Source: Lentzea waywayandensis
GTDB lineage: Bacteria > Actinomycetota > Actinomycetes > Mycobacteriales > Pseudonocardiaceae
Length of the DNA: 64,000 nt
Reading direction: 5' to 3'
Assembly (NCBI RefSeq): GCF_900115955.1
Contig: NZ_FOYL01000007.1
Span: 186,001-250,000 of the forward strand
A model generated the notes under the pieces. The model made no database searches. It saw only the letters and a program-made list of their open reading frames with translations, and was not told the origin of the DNA. The translations under genes were made by a program, and so were the position numbers. Positions 35,849 to 44,953 of this stretch are shown one piece after another (the first letter of the stretch is position 1; each line of letters opens with the position of its first letter).

Positions 35849-37219
35849 TCAAACGCGCCCGAGACGGGCCAGCAACACAGCGGACGGCACCGGGTGCGCA
35901 CCGCGGCGACGCACCGAATCCGCGACCGCGCGATCCGACGTCACCACCACCACAGGCCGTCCCTCGGGCTCCGCGGTGACCAGCGCACGGATCACGTCGT
36001 CGGCCAGAACACCGGGATCGCTGAAGAGCACGCGCACGCCACGAGGAGCCGCGGCGGGCACCGCTACCACCCCCGCGCCGTCGAACACCAACGTCACCTC
36101 AGCACCCGTGCGCGCGGCCAGCACCGCGAGCTGGTGCACGAGCCGATCGCGTTGATCCGACAACGACAGCTCCGGATACCCGGTCTTCGTGACGTTGTAG
36201 CCGTCCACCACCAGGTGCACGGCGGGCAATGCCAGCAGCCGGTCCAGAGCCGCGGGGTCCTCCACCCGTCCGACAGCCCCCTGTGACGCACTGGCGCCAC
36301 GCACGAGGTCGGCGGGACGCGGCCCGGTGCCCTCCCCCAGAGCCAGCTCACGACGCAGGCCCGTGACGGCGCCGTCGAGGGTGTCCACGAGCAACGCGAG
36401 GCGTACCTCGTCCGCCTGCCGGGCCTCCCGCGCGGACTGCCGCGCCACCTCGGCGTCGGCGATCGCCCGCTGTGCCTTGCCGCGCTCGGTCTCGGCGCGT
36501 TCCCGTTCCCGGTCGCGTTCGGCGGACAAGCGCTTGACCTCGTCCGCGGTGCGTTCCTGGATCTTGCCGACCTCGGCGGACGCCGCCGCGGCCGCGTCCT
36601 TGGCCTCACGGAGCTTCACGCCCTGCTCGCGCAACCGCTTGCGCAGGCGTTCCAGCTCGATCTCGGCGTCCGCGCGAACGCGTTCGGTGGCGCCGTCGAA
36701 CTGGGTGCGCTCGGCCCGCAGCCGTTCCAGCTCGCTTTCCATCCGTTCCGCGCGCACGACGGCCGCGTCCCGTTCGGCCCGCAGCGTCGCGTCGCCGACC
36801 CGCCGCGTGACGAGCTCCACGTAATGCAGTGCGACGTCGTCACCGGTCAGCACCGCCGCCGCGGCCGCCGTCACCGGATCCGGTGAGGTCACCTCCAGCG
36901 TCGACGGCCTGTTCTTGCGCAGCCACTCGACCACGGCGGTGCGGAAGTTCGCCGAGTCCCGCAAGCCGGCCACGACCTGTGCGCCGCCCAGACGAGCGCG
37001 TTTGGTCGGGGCGAACTTCGCCACCGGTCGCAGGTGCTGGGGCACGTCGACCTTCGCCATCTCGCCCAACGCGTCGGCGCCCAGCTCCGCGAGCCTCACC
37101 CGCAACGGCTCCGGCAGGGCCGACCAGTCCACAGTAGATTCCTCTGCGGATTCCTCTGCGGACTCACCTGCCTCATCGGCAGGCTGGTCGAACTCAGGCG
37201 CGGGCATCGGGTCGGGCAC
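35849..37219 (-). CDS. NYN-domain protein (YacP-like putative RNase) with a long coiled coil
   Basis: 456 residues. The N-terminal ~30 residues are acidic. About residues 30-160 form a conserved helical region, and residues 165-300 are a highly charged Arg/Glu coiled coil. The C-terminal ~130 residues are a NYN/PIN-like nuclease: VDGYNVTKTG (metal-binding Asp), VTLVFDGAGVV and VVVVTSDRAVADSV. Such proteins are probable endoribonucleases of RNA processing. GTG 37219 begins it. Divergent from the DnaQ-UvrC gene. Substrate unknown. Confidence 0.88.
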   Translation of the reverse strand: MPDPMPAPEFDQPADEAGESAEESAEESTVDWSALPEPLRVRLAELGADALGEMAKVDVPQHLRPVAKFAPTKRARLGGAQVVAGLRDSANFRTAVVEWLRKNRPSTLEVTSPDPVTAAAAAVLTGDDVALHYVELVTRRVGDATLRAERDAAVVRAERMESELERLRAERTQFDGATERVRADAEIELERLRKRLREQGVKLREAKDAAAAASAEVGKIQERTADEVKRLSAERDRERERAETERGKAQRAIADAEVARQSAREARQADEVRLALLVDTLDGAVTGLRRELALGEGTGPRPADLVRGASASQGAVGRVEDPAALDRLLALPAVHLVVDGYNVTKTGYPELSLSDQRDRLVHQLAVLAARTGAEVTLVFDGAGVVAVPAAAPRGVRVLFSDPGVLADDVIRALVTAEPEGRPVVVVTSDRAVADSVRRRGAHPVPSAVLLARLGRV

Positions 37220-37390
37220 CCCAACAGGCTAGAGCCCTCGCGCTTGAGCAGCGCACGGACGTGTCCGCCCTTCGGAACAACGATCTGGAAAAGATCACCC
37301 GAAGATCACTCCAACGGAGCAACCGCAGGTCAAGGCGTCGCGACAGCTCCCCGCAGAAAATTGTCAGACCCCGTCGCTAACGTCGGCCAC

Positions 37391-39091
37391 GTGACCGGAC
37401 AACTGTCCTTCGACGAGCTCGGGACGCCTCTGCGCGACACCACGTTCGTCGTCTTCGACCTGGAGACGACGGGCGGCAGCGCCGAGGAGGACGCCGTCAC
37501 CGAGATCGGCGCGGTGAAGGTGCGCGGCGGCCAGATCCTCGGCGAGTTCGCCACCCTCGTCGACCCCGAACGCGGCATCCCGCCGATGGTCGCGCAGCTG
37601 ACCGGGATCACGCAGCTGATGGTGACGGGCGCGCCGACCATGAAGACGGTGCTGCCCGCGTTCCTCGAGTTCGCGGCCGGAGCGGTGCTGGTCGCGCACA
37701 ACTCGGGCTTCGACGTCGGGTTCATGAAGGCCGCCTGCGAACGGCACGGCTACCGCTGGCCGAAGCCGTCGGTCGTGTGCACGGTCAAGCTCGCACGCAG
37801 GGTGCTCAGCCGCGACGAGGCGCCGTCGTGCCGGCTGTCGGCGCTCTCGGACCTGTTCCACACGGAGACCAAGCCGACGCACCGGGCGCTGGCCGACGCC
37901 CGCACGACCGTCGAGGTGCTGCACGCGCTGCTGGAGCGCGTCGGCAACGTCGGCGTGCACTCCCTGGAGGAACTGCTGGCGTACCTGCCGGAGGTGACGC
38001 CGGAACAACGCCGCAAACGTTCCCTGGCCGCCCACCTGCCGTCCACGCCGGGTGTGTACCTCTTCCGCGGCCCGAAGGAGGAGGTGCTCTACGTCGGCAC
38101 GGCGTCAGACCTGCGCCGCAGGGTCCGCCAGTACTTCACGGCCAGCGAAGGCCGGCGCAGGCTGCGCGAGATGGTCGCTCTCGCGGTGCGTGTCGACGCC
38201 GTGGAATGCGCCCACCCGCTGGAGGCCGAGGTCCGCGAGCTCCGCCTCTTACGCGCTCACCGTCCCGCGTACAACCGACGCTCGAAGAACCCCCACCACG
38301 CCTGGTGGCTGACCCTGACCGACGAGCCGTTCCCGCGGATCTCGCTCGTCAAGATTCCACGAGACGGAGCCCTGGGCCCGTTCCGCACGCGAAAGGCGGC
38401 CGAATCGGTCGCGGACGCGCTGCTCGACGCCGTTCCACTGCGCTCCTGCACCATCAAGATCCCCGCGGCGAACCAGCGCGCCTCGCCCTGCGCGCTGGCC
38501 GAGCTCGACCGCTGCAAGGCGCCCTGCGCGGGCCGACAGTCCGTCGACGAGTACTCCCCCGCCGTCGTGGCCGTGCAGGATCTGGTCGTCGGCCGCAGCA
38601 CGGACCCGTTGCGCACGCTCATCGACCAGCTGGGCGGCCTGGCCTCAGCCGAACGCTTCGAGGAGGCCGCCCGCCGCCGCGACCGCCTGGCGGGCCTGGT
38701 CCGCTCCCTCGACCGCGCCCAGCGCCTGGCGGCCCTCGCCTCCCTGCCCCAACTGGTGGCCGCTCGTCCAGACCGCGAAGGCGGCTGGGAGTTCTCGGTG
38801 GTGCGCTACGGCCGCCTGGCCTCCGCCGGGGTCGCCCGCCGCGGCACCCGCCCGATGCCGGTGGTCGACGCACTCGTCGCCTCCGCCGAAACGGTCGTCC
38901 CGACACCCGGCCCACTGCGCGGCGCGCCACCGGAAGAAGCCGGCGTCGTCCTGCGCTGGCTCGACCAGCCAGGCACCCGCCTCGTCTACGCCGACGAACC
39001 GTGGTCCTCCCCGGCCGGCGCCGCCGCGGCGTGGGTGCCGTGGGCCGAACAAGCCGCGAGCGCCCGCCCCATCCACGACCACTGGAACTGA
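37391..39091 (+). CDS. DEDDh exonuclease / UvrC-like GIY-YIG fusion (Rv2191-like)
   Basis: 566 residues. Domain 1 (residues ~15-190) is a DnaQ-type exonuclease: VVFDLETTGG, AHNSGFDVGF and HRALADA. Domain 2 starts at about residue 215 with PGVYLFRGPKEEVLYVG, the GIY-YIG nuclease of UvrC, followed by the ELRLLRAHRPAYNRRSK Glu region and a Cys pair in DRCKAPCAG. This fusion is characteristic of actinobacteria and is presumed to work in DNA repair. GTG 37391 is 7 bases after TAACGT, which fits a leaderless transcript. A 48-bp palindrome follows the gene. Confidence 0.93.
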   Translation: MTGQLSFDELGTPLRDTTFVVFDLETTGGSAEEDAVTEIGAVKVRGGQILGEFATLVDPERGIPPMVAQLTGITQLMVTGAPTMKTVLPAFLEFAAGAVLVAHNSGFDVGFMKAACERHGYRWPKPSVVCTVKLARRVLSRDEAPSCRLSALSDLFHTETKPTHRALADARTTVEVLHALLERVGNVGVHSLEELLAYLPEVTPEQRRKRSLAAHLPSTPGVYLFRGPKEEVLYVGTASDLRRRVRQYFTASEGRRRLREMVALAVRVDAVECAHPLEAEVRELRLLRAHRPAYNRRSKNPHHAWWLTLTDEPFPRISLVKIPRDGALGPFRTRKAAESVADALLDAVPLRSCTIKIPAANQRASPCALAELDRCKAPCAGRQSVDEYSPAVVAVQDLVVGRSTDPLRTLIDQLGGLASAERFEEAARRRDRLAGLVRSLDRAQRLAALASLPQLVAARPDREGGWEFSVVRYGRLASAGVARRGTRPMPVVDALVASAETVVPTPGPLRGAPPEEAGVVLRWLDQPGTRLVYADEPWSSPAGAAAAWVPWAEQAASARPIHDHWN

Positions 39092-39115
39092 TCCCGAGCA
39101 CCCTCGTTGCAAGGG

Positions 39116-39208
39116 CTTATGCAAAAGACGTTTGCGGACGTCCGCAAACGTCTTTTGCATAAGGATGGATAAGGGCAGGTCAACGGCGGTGGCGGCAACC
39201 GATATATC
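39116..39208. repeat. Composite repeat: 48-bp perfect palindrome plus GATATATC (copy 4)
   Basis: The palindrome spans 39116-39163 with 24-base arms and no loop. It contains the same 40 bases as copy 1, extended by CTTA on one side and TAAG on the other. GATATATC is at 39201-39208. It lies between the DnaQ-UvrC gene and the Lrp-like gene, both on +. Confidence 0.95.
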
Positions 39209-39350
39209 AGTTGGGATGTCGACAAAGCGACACGCGCGGGGTGTGTCCGGCTCGCGTGCCACGACCGGCGACGTCCTCACGCCGGTGATCAGGCGGTAGG
39301 GCAGACTACGGGTGCTTGAGACACCGGAGCCCAGACCCGAGGAGGACGCC

Positions 39351-39638
39351 GTGGTCACCGCCATCGTGCTGATCCAGGCCGCCGCCGAACGCATTCCCGA
39401 GGCCGCGCAGGAGATCGCCGACATCGACGGAGTCACCGAGGTGTACTCCTGTGCCGGTGACGTGGACCTGATCGCGCTGGTACGGGTCAGCAAGCACGAG
39501 GACCTCGCCGCGCTGGTCCCCGGCAAGATCAGCAAGGTCGCCGGTGTGCTGAACACCGACACGCACATCGCGTTCCGCAGCTACTCGAAGCGCGACGACG
39601 AGGCCGCGTTCGCCATCGGCTTGGACGACGCCCAGTAG
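39351..39638 (+). CDS. Stand-alone Lrp/AsnC ligand-binding (RAM) domain protein
   Basis: 95 residues. VVTAIVLIQAAAERIPEAA is the start of the RAM fold, followed by IADIDGVTEVYSCAGDVDLIALVRV and a C-terminal TDTHIAFRSY. There is no helix-turn-helix, so it is a single-domain sensor that may bind an amino acid or pair with full-length Lrp proteins. GTG 39351 is preferred: GGAGG ends 6 bases before it, whereas the longer start at 39312 has no site. Confidence 0.9.
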   Translation: MVTAIVLIQAAAERIPEAAQEIADIDGVTEVYSCAGDVDLIALVRVSKHEDLAALVPGKISKVAGVLNTDTHIAFRSYSKRDDEAAFAIGLDDAQ

Positions 39639-39656
39639 CCCGGATCACCAGGACAG

Positions 39657-39692
39657 CGAAAAGCCCCCGTGAGGAATCACGGGGGCTTTTCG
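39657..39692. terminator. Bidirectional terminator between the RAM-domain gene and qcrB
   Basis: Perfect 15-bp stem CGAAAAGCCCCCGTG/CACGGGGGCTTTTCG around AGGAAT, with runs of A and T at the stem base, serving both convergent genes. Confidence 0.93.
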
Positions 39693-39710
39693 GTGCTTCA
39701 AACCTGGAGA

Positions 39711-41381
39711 TCAGGCCTTCGGGTCCGCGGGCTTGCCCGCGAGCTCGCCGGACTTCTCCTCGGACTTCTCTGCGGAACCGGAGTCCAGCAGGTTCGTGTG
39801 CTTCGCGTTCTCCAGGGCCACGGTCTCCTCGACCGGGTCCGGCGACCACGTGCTGCCGGCGACCGGGTGACCGGCCGAGCCGAGCTTGTTCATCTTCTTC
39901 GGCACCGACGCGCCCTGGTAGGCGAGCGGGATCGGGTGGCCGTGGTCGTCCACCGGGCCCAGCGGCTGGTGGATCTCGATGAACTCGCCGTGCGGCAGGC
40001 GCTTGATGATGCCGGTCTCGACGCCGTGCTCGAGCACCTCGCGGTCGCCGCGCTGCAGGCCGATGCAGATCCGGTACGCGACGAAGTACGCGATCGGAGG
40101 CAGGATCAGCATGCCGATGCGGCCCATCCACGTCGTCAGGTTCAACGAGATGTCGAACTTGTACGCGAAGATGTCGTTGCCGCCCATGAGCAGCAGGACC
40201 ATGAAGTACGTGATCGCCATCCAGCCCAGCGCGGTGCGGACCGGAACGTCACGCGGGCGCTGCAGCAGGTTGTGGTGCGCGTAGTCCTTGGTCATCTTCT
40301 TTTCGATCCACGGGTAGACCGCCGCGATGCCGGTCAGCAGCGGCAGGCCGAGGATGAACGGCAGGAACGCACCGGGGATCGTGTAGTTGCCCAGGTAGAA
40401 CTCCCACGCGGGCCAGATGCGGACCAGGCCGTCGGTCCAGCCCATGTACCAGTCCGGCTGCGAGCCGGCGGAGATCTGCGCGGGGTTGTACGGGCCGAAG
40501 TTCCAGATCGGGTTGATCTGGAAGACGCCACCCATGATCGCGATGACACCGACGACGATGGCGAAGAAGCCACCGCCCTTCGCGGCGAACACCGGCATGA
40601 TGCGGACACCGACGACGTTGGTCTCCTTGCGGCCCACGCCCGGGAACTGCGTGTGCTTCTGATACCAGACCAGCGCGAGGTGCGCCGCGATCAGACCCAG
40701 GATGATCGCCGGGATGATCAGGATGTGCGCGGTGTAGAGCATCGGGATGATGTCCGTGCCGGGGAACTCCCCGCCGAACATCAGCCAGTTGATCCAGGTA
40801 CCGACCACCGGGAACGAGATCAGCAGGGCCGCCATGACGCGGAGGCCGGTGCCCGAGAGCAGGTCGTCCGGCAGCGAGTAGCCGAGGAAGCCCTCGATCG
40901 CGCCGAGCATGAACAGCACGATGCCGATGACCCAGTTGATCTCACGCGGCTTGCGGAACGCGCCGGTGAAGAAGATCCGGAACATGTGCACGACGATCGC
41001 GGCCATGAACAGCAGCGCCGCCCAGTGGTGCACCTGGCGGACGAACAGGCCACCGCGCGTCTCGAACGAGATGTCGAGCGTGGACGCGAACGCCCGCGAC
41101 ATCTCGATGCCGCGCAGGTTCTCGAACGAGCCGTTGTAGGTGACCTCGGTCATCGACGGGTCGAAGAACAGCGCGAGGTACGTGCCCGACAGCAGCAGCA
41201 CGATGAAGCTGTAGAGGGCGATCTCACCGAGCAGGAACGACCAGTGCGTCGGGAAGACCTTGTTCAGCTGTTTGCGCAGGCCAGAGGCCGCGTGGTACCG
41301 CTCGTCGGCAGCGTTGGCCGCCGCCCCTGCGACGCGCGCGGCCGCGTTGGCCGGCTTCGTCGGCGTGGTGATGGCACTCAT
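39711..41381 (-). CDS. qcrB: Cytochrome bc1 complex cytochrome b subunit
   Basis: 556 residues with about 8-9 membrane helices. Heme-ligand histidines lie in [22 protein letters not shown] and in [20 protein letters not shown]; the quinol-site motif PDWYMGW (PEWY-type) is present. The C-terminal ~100 residues are a hydrophilic extension typical of actinobacteria. It oxidises menaquinol in the bcc-aa3 supercomplex. ATG 41381 overlaps the qcrA stop (ATGA). Last gene of ctaE-qcrC-qcrA-qcrB. Confidence 0.97.
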   Translation of the reverse strand: MSAITTPTKPANAAARVAGAAANAADERYHAASGLRKQLNKVFPTHWSFLLGEIALYSFIVLLLSGTYLALFFDPSMTEVTYNGSFENLRGIEMSRAFASTLDISFETRGGLFVRQVHHWAALLFMAAIVVHMFRIFFTGAFRKPREINWVIGIVLFMLGAIEGFLGYSLPDDLLSGTGLRVMAALLISFPVVGTWINWLMFGGEFPGTDIIPMLYTAHILIIPAIILGLIAAHLALVWYQKHTQFPGVGRKETNVVGVRIMPVFAAKGGGFFAIVVGVIAIMGGVFQINPIWNFGPYNPAQISAGSQPDWYMGWTDGLVRIWPAWEFYLGNYTIPGAFLPFILGLPLLTGIAAVYPWIEKKMTKDYAHHNLLQRPRDVPVRTALGWMAITYFMVLLLMGGNDIFAYKFDISLNLTTWMGRIGMLILPPIAYFVAYRICIGLQRGDREVLEHGVETGIIKRLPHGEFIEIHQPLGPVDDHGHPIPLAYQGASVPKKMNKLGSAGHPVAGSTWSPDPVEETVALENAKHTNLLDSGSAEKSEEKSGELAGKPADPKA

Positions 41382-42502
41382 GACTTCCGCTCCCAGAACG
41401 CCGGACCCACAGCCTCGATGAAGTCGCTGCGGGCAACCAAGTATCCGTCTTCGTCCACCGTGATCGGAAGCTGGGGAAGAGGACGGGTTGCCGGACCGAA
41501 CCGCGGCTTGGCGTACTCGAACACGTCGAACTGCGACTGGTGGCACGGGCAGAGCAGCAGACCGGTCTGCTGCTCGAACAGCGACGTCGGGCATCCAAGG
41601 TGCGTGCAGATCTTGGAGTACGCGTAGAGGTCGCCGTAGTTGAAGTCTTCCTGACCAGAGCGCTTGGTGACCGCCTGGTTCGGGCGCATGCGGATGAGCA
41701 TGACCGGCGCGTCGGCCCGCTTGAGGGCCGCGACCAGGGCGTGCTCGTCCTCGCGCTCGGACTCCCGGAACGGGAACACCGTCTCGAAGCCGCCCGGCTC
41801 GACGTCCTCGGGACGCACCAGGGAGACCTCGTGGAAGTTGCCGGTGTGGCGGCGCAGGTAGACCTTCTCGCCCTTTTCGGCCTTCCAGCCGGTGTGCCAC
41901 AGCGAGTTCTTGGTCTCGCTGTCCGCGTGCGGGTTCTTGATGAGCGCGCCCAGCGGGACGGCCGCGACGCCCAGACCCAGCACGCCGGCGCCGAGGCCCG
42001 CGGTGCGCTTGATCAGGCTGCGGCGCGCGATGCCGCTGCGCTCACCCGCGTCGGCGAGCTCCGCGACCAGGGTGGCGCGGTCGACCTCGGCCGACGGGCC
42101 GTCGTGGCGCTGCTGCACCGCGAGCTCTTCCGGGATGAACTTCTTGGTGTAGAGCAGCGCGGCAACGCCCAGCGCGACCACCGACAGGCCCAGGAACAGG
42201 CCGATCAGCGGGTTGTAGAGCATGTGCAGCAGGTGGCCGTCGGTGTGCGGGGCCTCGTACTGCCACGGCCAGAACAGGAACACGCCGAGGAAGGCCAGTC
42301 CGGACAGCGCGGAGATCACGAACCAGAGCGCGACGACGCGCTCGGCGCGACGCTCGGCACGCGTCCCGGGTACCGGGAACCTCTCCTCGTAGTGGACGAG
42401 CTCGACACCGTCCATCTTCGTGCCGAGCCTGACGAGGTCGTCCCGGCTCATCTCCGCGAGCTCTGCCTCGCTGGGCAGCTCGGTCGGCTTGTCGCCGCTC
42501 AT
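41378..42502 (-). CDS. qcrA: Rieske iron-sulfur subunit of the cytochrome bc1 complex
   Basis: 374 residues with three N-terminal membrane helices (about residues 58-76, 95-113 and 170-190), the actinobacterial form. The [2Fe-2S] ligands are in CTHLGC and CPCHQSQF near the C-terminus; a disulfide Cys is present in each. Its ATG overlaps the qcrC stop (ATGA). It passes electrons from menaquinol to QcrC. Confidence 0.97.
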   Translation of the reverse strand: MSGDKPTELPSEAELAEMSRDDLVRLGTKMDGVELVHYEERFPVPGTRAERRAERVVALWFVISALSGLAFLGVFLFWPWQYEAPHTDGHLLHMLYNPLIGLFLGLSVVALGVAALLYTKKFIPEELAVQQRHDGPSAEVDRATLVAELADAGERSGIARRSLIKRTAGLGAGVLGLGVAAVPLGALIKNPHADSETKNSLWHTGWKAEKGEKVYLRRHTGNFHEVSLVRPEDVEPGGFETVFPFRESEREDEHALVAALKRADAPVMLIRMRPNQAVTKRSGQEDFNYGDLYAYSKICTHLGCPTSLFEQQTGLLLCPCHQSQFDVFEYAKPRFGPATRPLPQLPITVDEDGYLVARSDFIEAVGPAFWERKS

Positions 42503-43311
42503 GCCTTGGCTCCGATCCAGAGGGTCACGCCGATGAGCGCGGCGATGCCCACGATGAACGCGATCAATCCCTCGGAGACGGGTCCGAACCCGCCCAGGGG
42601 GTTACCGCCGGAGTTGTTGTTTCCGTCGGTGACCGACTTGACGTACGCGATGATGTCTTTCTTCTCTTCCGGCGTCAGCTGGCGCTCGCCGAACTTCGGC
42701 ATGTTCTGCGGGCCGGTCAGCATCGCCGTGTAGATCTGCTCCTCGGTCACGCCGTCGAGTTCCGGCGCGAACTTGCCGGACGACAGCGCGCCGCCGCGAC
42801 CCGTGAAGTTGTGGCAGCTGGCGCAGTTGAGGCGGAAGAGCTCGCCACCACGCGCCGGGTTGTCGCCGCGCAGGGCCTCGCCGGACTCGGAGGGCTTCTT
42901 CGGGCCCTCGCCACCGTTGGCGGTGATGTAGGCCATCAGCGCGTTGATCTGCTCGGGCGTGAGCTTCGCGGGCTTGCGGATGGCCTGCGCCTCCTGCCGC
43001 GCCATGGGCATGCGGCCGGAGGAAGTCTGGAAGTACACCGCGGCGTCACCGACGCCGATCAGGCTCGGCCCGCGGTCCTTGACGCCTTCGAGGGACTTGC
43101 CGTGGCAGCCCGCGCAGGTGTTCAGGTAGATCTGCTCGCCCTGGCGGACCAGAGCGTCCTCCTGCTGCGCCTGGGCGGTCTGCGCCTGGGGCGCGAACGC
43201 GGCGAACAGCATGCCTGCGCTGAGCAGGGCGAAGCCCAGCGCGAGCAGACCGGCGACCCGGCGGCGCAGCTTCGTGCGGGCGCCGCGCGGGCGTTTCGTA
43301 GTGGTGGTCAT
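42499..43311 (-). CDS. qcrC: Diheme cytochrome c subunit of the bc1 complex
   Basis: 270 residues. An N-terminal signal anchor (LLALGFALLSAGMLFAAF), two heme-binding motifs, CAGCH and CASCH, in two cytochrome c domains, and a C-terminal membrane helix (LIAFIVGIAALIGVTLWIG). The diheme form is the hallmark of the bcc-aa3 supercomplex, where it replaces soluble cytochrome c. Start ATG 43311 after AAGGG; a TTG at 43323 is in frame. Confidence 0.97.
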   Translation of the reverse strand: MTTTTKRPRGARTKLRRRVAGLLALGFALLSAGMLFAAFAPQAQTAQAQQEDALVRQGEQIYLNTCAGCHGKSLEGVKDRGPSLIGVGDAAVYFQTSSGRMPMARQEAQAIRKPAKLTPEQINALMAYITANGGEGPKKPSESGEALRGDNPARGGELFRLNCASCHNFTGRGGALSSGKFAPELDGVTEEQIYTAMLTGPQNMPKFGERQLTPEEKKDIIAYVKSVTDGNNNSGGNPLGGFGPVSEGLIAFIVGIAALIGVTLWIGAKA

Positions 43312-43363
43312 GGTGTGCGGCAACCCTTGCTGTCAGTTCGGGAGCTCGTGGCTGGGGAGCAGG

Positions 43364-43975
43364 TCAGGGCACGATGTAGATGATGGCGAAGAGCCCGATC
43401 CACACGACGTCGACGAAGTGCCAGTAGTACGACACGACGATGGCGGAGGTGGCCTGCGCCGGCGTGAACTTGCTGAGCTTCGTCCGGATCAACAGGTAGA
43501 CGAACGCGATCAGACCGCCGATGACGTGCAAGCCGTGGAAGCCGGTCGTGAGGTAGAAGACCGTGCCGTAGGCCGACGACGGGATCGTCGTGCCCTCCTC
43601 GACGAGGGTGAAGTACTCACCCGCCTGGCCTCCGACGAAGATCGCTCCCATGATCAACGTCACGATGTACCAACGACGCAGACCGAACACGTCGCCCCGC
43701 TCAGCGGCGAACACGCCCCACTGACACGTGAAGGACGACGCGACCAGGATGATCGTGAAGACCGCCGCGTAGGGAACGTTCAGGTGGGTGGGCGCTGGGG
43801 GCCAATGCCCAGTGTCGTTCTGGGCCTTCACCGTGAAGAACATGGCGAAGAGGCCAGCGAAGAACATGAGCTCGCTGGACAGCCAGACGATCGTGCCGAC
43901 GCTGACCATGTTCGGGCGGTTCAGCGAGTGCACGCGCTGGCCGATTGAAGGCGCTGCCGTGGTCACGCGCAGCAT
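43364..43975 (-). CDS. ctaE: Cytochrome c oxidase subunit III
   Basis: About 203 residues with five membrane helices, as in the short actinobacterial CtaE. Starts [32 protein letters not shown]; ends [22 protein letters not shown], the conserved subunit III C-terminus. The start may be ATG 43975 or GTG 43966. First gene of the ctaE-qcrCAB operon, 52 bp before qcrC, as in mycobacteria. Divergent from a hypothetical gene at 44069. Confidence 0.96.
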   Translation of the reverse strand: MLRVTTAAPSIGQRVHSLNRPNMVSVGTIVWLSSELMFFAGLFAMFFTVKAQNDTGHWPPAPTHLNVPYAAVFTIILVASSFTCQWGVFAAERGDVFGLRRWYIVTLIMGAIFVGGQAGEYFTLVEEGTTIPSSAYGTVFYLTTGFHGLHVIGGLIAFVYLLIRTKLSKFTPAQATSAIVVSYYWHFVDVVWIGLFAIIYIVP

Positions 43976-44068
43976 TATTGCCTGCGGAATTTCCGTCCGC
44001 CCATCGGGTCCTGCGCGGATCATGGGTCGGCTGGGTCACACAGCGGGTGATCGCGAGGAGATCAACGA

Positions 44069-44470
44069 ATGGGTTTGCTGGGCCGATTGCGGGACATGCT
44101 GCGCCAAGACGAGGTGCCGACGCTGTCGATCGACGATCCGGCGCTCGTCGTCGTGGTCGAGGCGTTCGACATCGCGGAGGCCGATTCGGCCGCTCTGGCC
44201 CGTTCACCGAAGTGGCGAGCCGACGACCTGGCCGTGTTCCGGCACCACCTGCGCATCCCCGCTGACCAGGTCGAACGCGCGCGAGAGCTGCTCACGCCCG
44301 ACGGCTGGGTGCTAGTCGCCGGTGATATATCGCATATCAGTCGCGTGCAGAAGCTGGACGCCCTGCACTGCGCTCAGGAGCGGTCGCGGATGGCCTCGCT
44401 GGCGCAACGGCTCGGTGGCGACGCCCTGGGGTGGGACGCCCTGCAGAAACCACACGAACCGGCCCGATAG
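44069..44470 (+). CDS. Conserved hypothetical protein
   Basis: 133 residues, not recognised. N-terminus MGLLGRLRDMLRQDE, a middle VFRHHLRIPADQVERARELL, then GWVLVAGDISHISRVQKLDALHCAQERSRMASLAQRLGGD. No membrane segment. The pattern suggests a small soluble alpha/beta protein. GAGGAG stands 8 bases before ATG 44069. An AT-rich GATATATC motif (44324-44331) followed by CATATCAG lies within the gene, encoding DISHIS with a rare ATA codon. Confidence 0.75.
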   Translation: MGLLGRLRDMLRQDEVPTLSIDDPALVVVVEAFDIAEADSAALARSPKWRADDLAVFRHHLRIPADQVERARELLTPDGWVLVAGDISHISRVQKLDALHCAQERSRMASLAQRLGGDALGWDALQKPHEPAR

Positions 44471-44535
44471 CATCACGGCGACCTTGGTCACTTTCTTCAG
44501 GACCGCAGTCGGCAGTCGCAGCGGAGGATCCAGAG

Positions 44536-44946
44536 ATGAGCACGCAGACCACGAAGATCCTGGTGTTCAGCCACCGGCCCGAGGTGCGTGAGACGATCAT
44601 CACTGCGGTCGGCCGCCGTCCCGCGCCGGACCTCGCGCGCGTCGAGTACGTCGAGGTCGGCACCATCGCGGACGTCCTCTACGAGGTGGACAACGGCACC
44701 GTCGACCTGCTGATCCTCGACGGCGAGGCGCAGCCGACCGGTGGCATGGGCCTGTCCCGCCAGCTCAAGGACGAGATCACGAACTGCCCGCCGATCGTCG
44801 TCGCGGTGCGCCGCAAGGACGACAGGTGGCTCGCCACCTGGTCGCAGGCGGACGCGGTGCTGGTGCACCCGCTCGACCCGCTGGCCGCCGCCGAGACCGT
44901 GGCCGAGGTGCTGCGGGGCTTGGCTTTGCCCGTCGTCAAGGGCTGA
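44536..44946 (+). CDS. Receiver-like single-domain protein upstream of trpD
   Basis: 136 residues with a response-regulator receiver-like fold: ILVFSHRPEVRETIITAV at the start, a probable phospho-acceptor Asp in LLILDGEA, the Lys region in VVAVRRKDD, and no DNA-binding output domain. The paired acidic residues normally seen near the N-terminus are not evident (SHRPE instead of DD), so phosphorylation is doubtful. It ends 7 bp before trpD, which suggests co-transcription. Start ATG 44536 after GGAGGATCCAGAG. Confidence 0.75.
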   Translation: MSTQTTKILVFSHRPEVRETIITAVGRRPAPDLARVEYVEVGTIADVLYEVDNGTVDLLILDGEAQPTGGMGLSRQLKDEITNCPPIVVAVRRKDDRWLATWSQADAVLVHPLDPLAAAETVAEVLRGLALPVVKG

Positions 44947-44953
44947 TCCCGTC

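Noticed and set aside
39216-39338. Longer Lrp-like protein starting at 39312 or further upstream
   Set aside because: The GGAGG before GTG 39351 and the family start VTAIVLIQ fix the shorter version.
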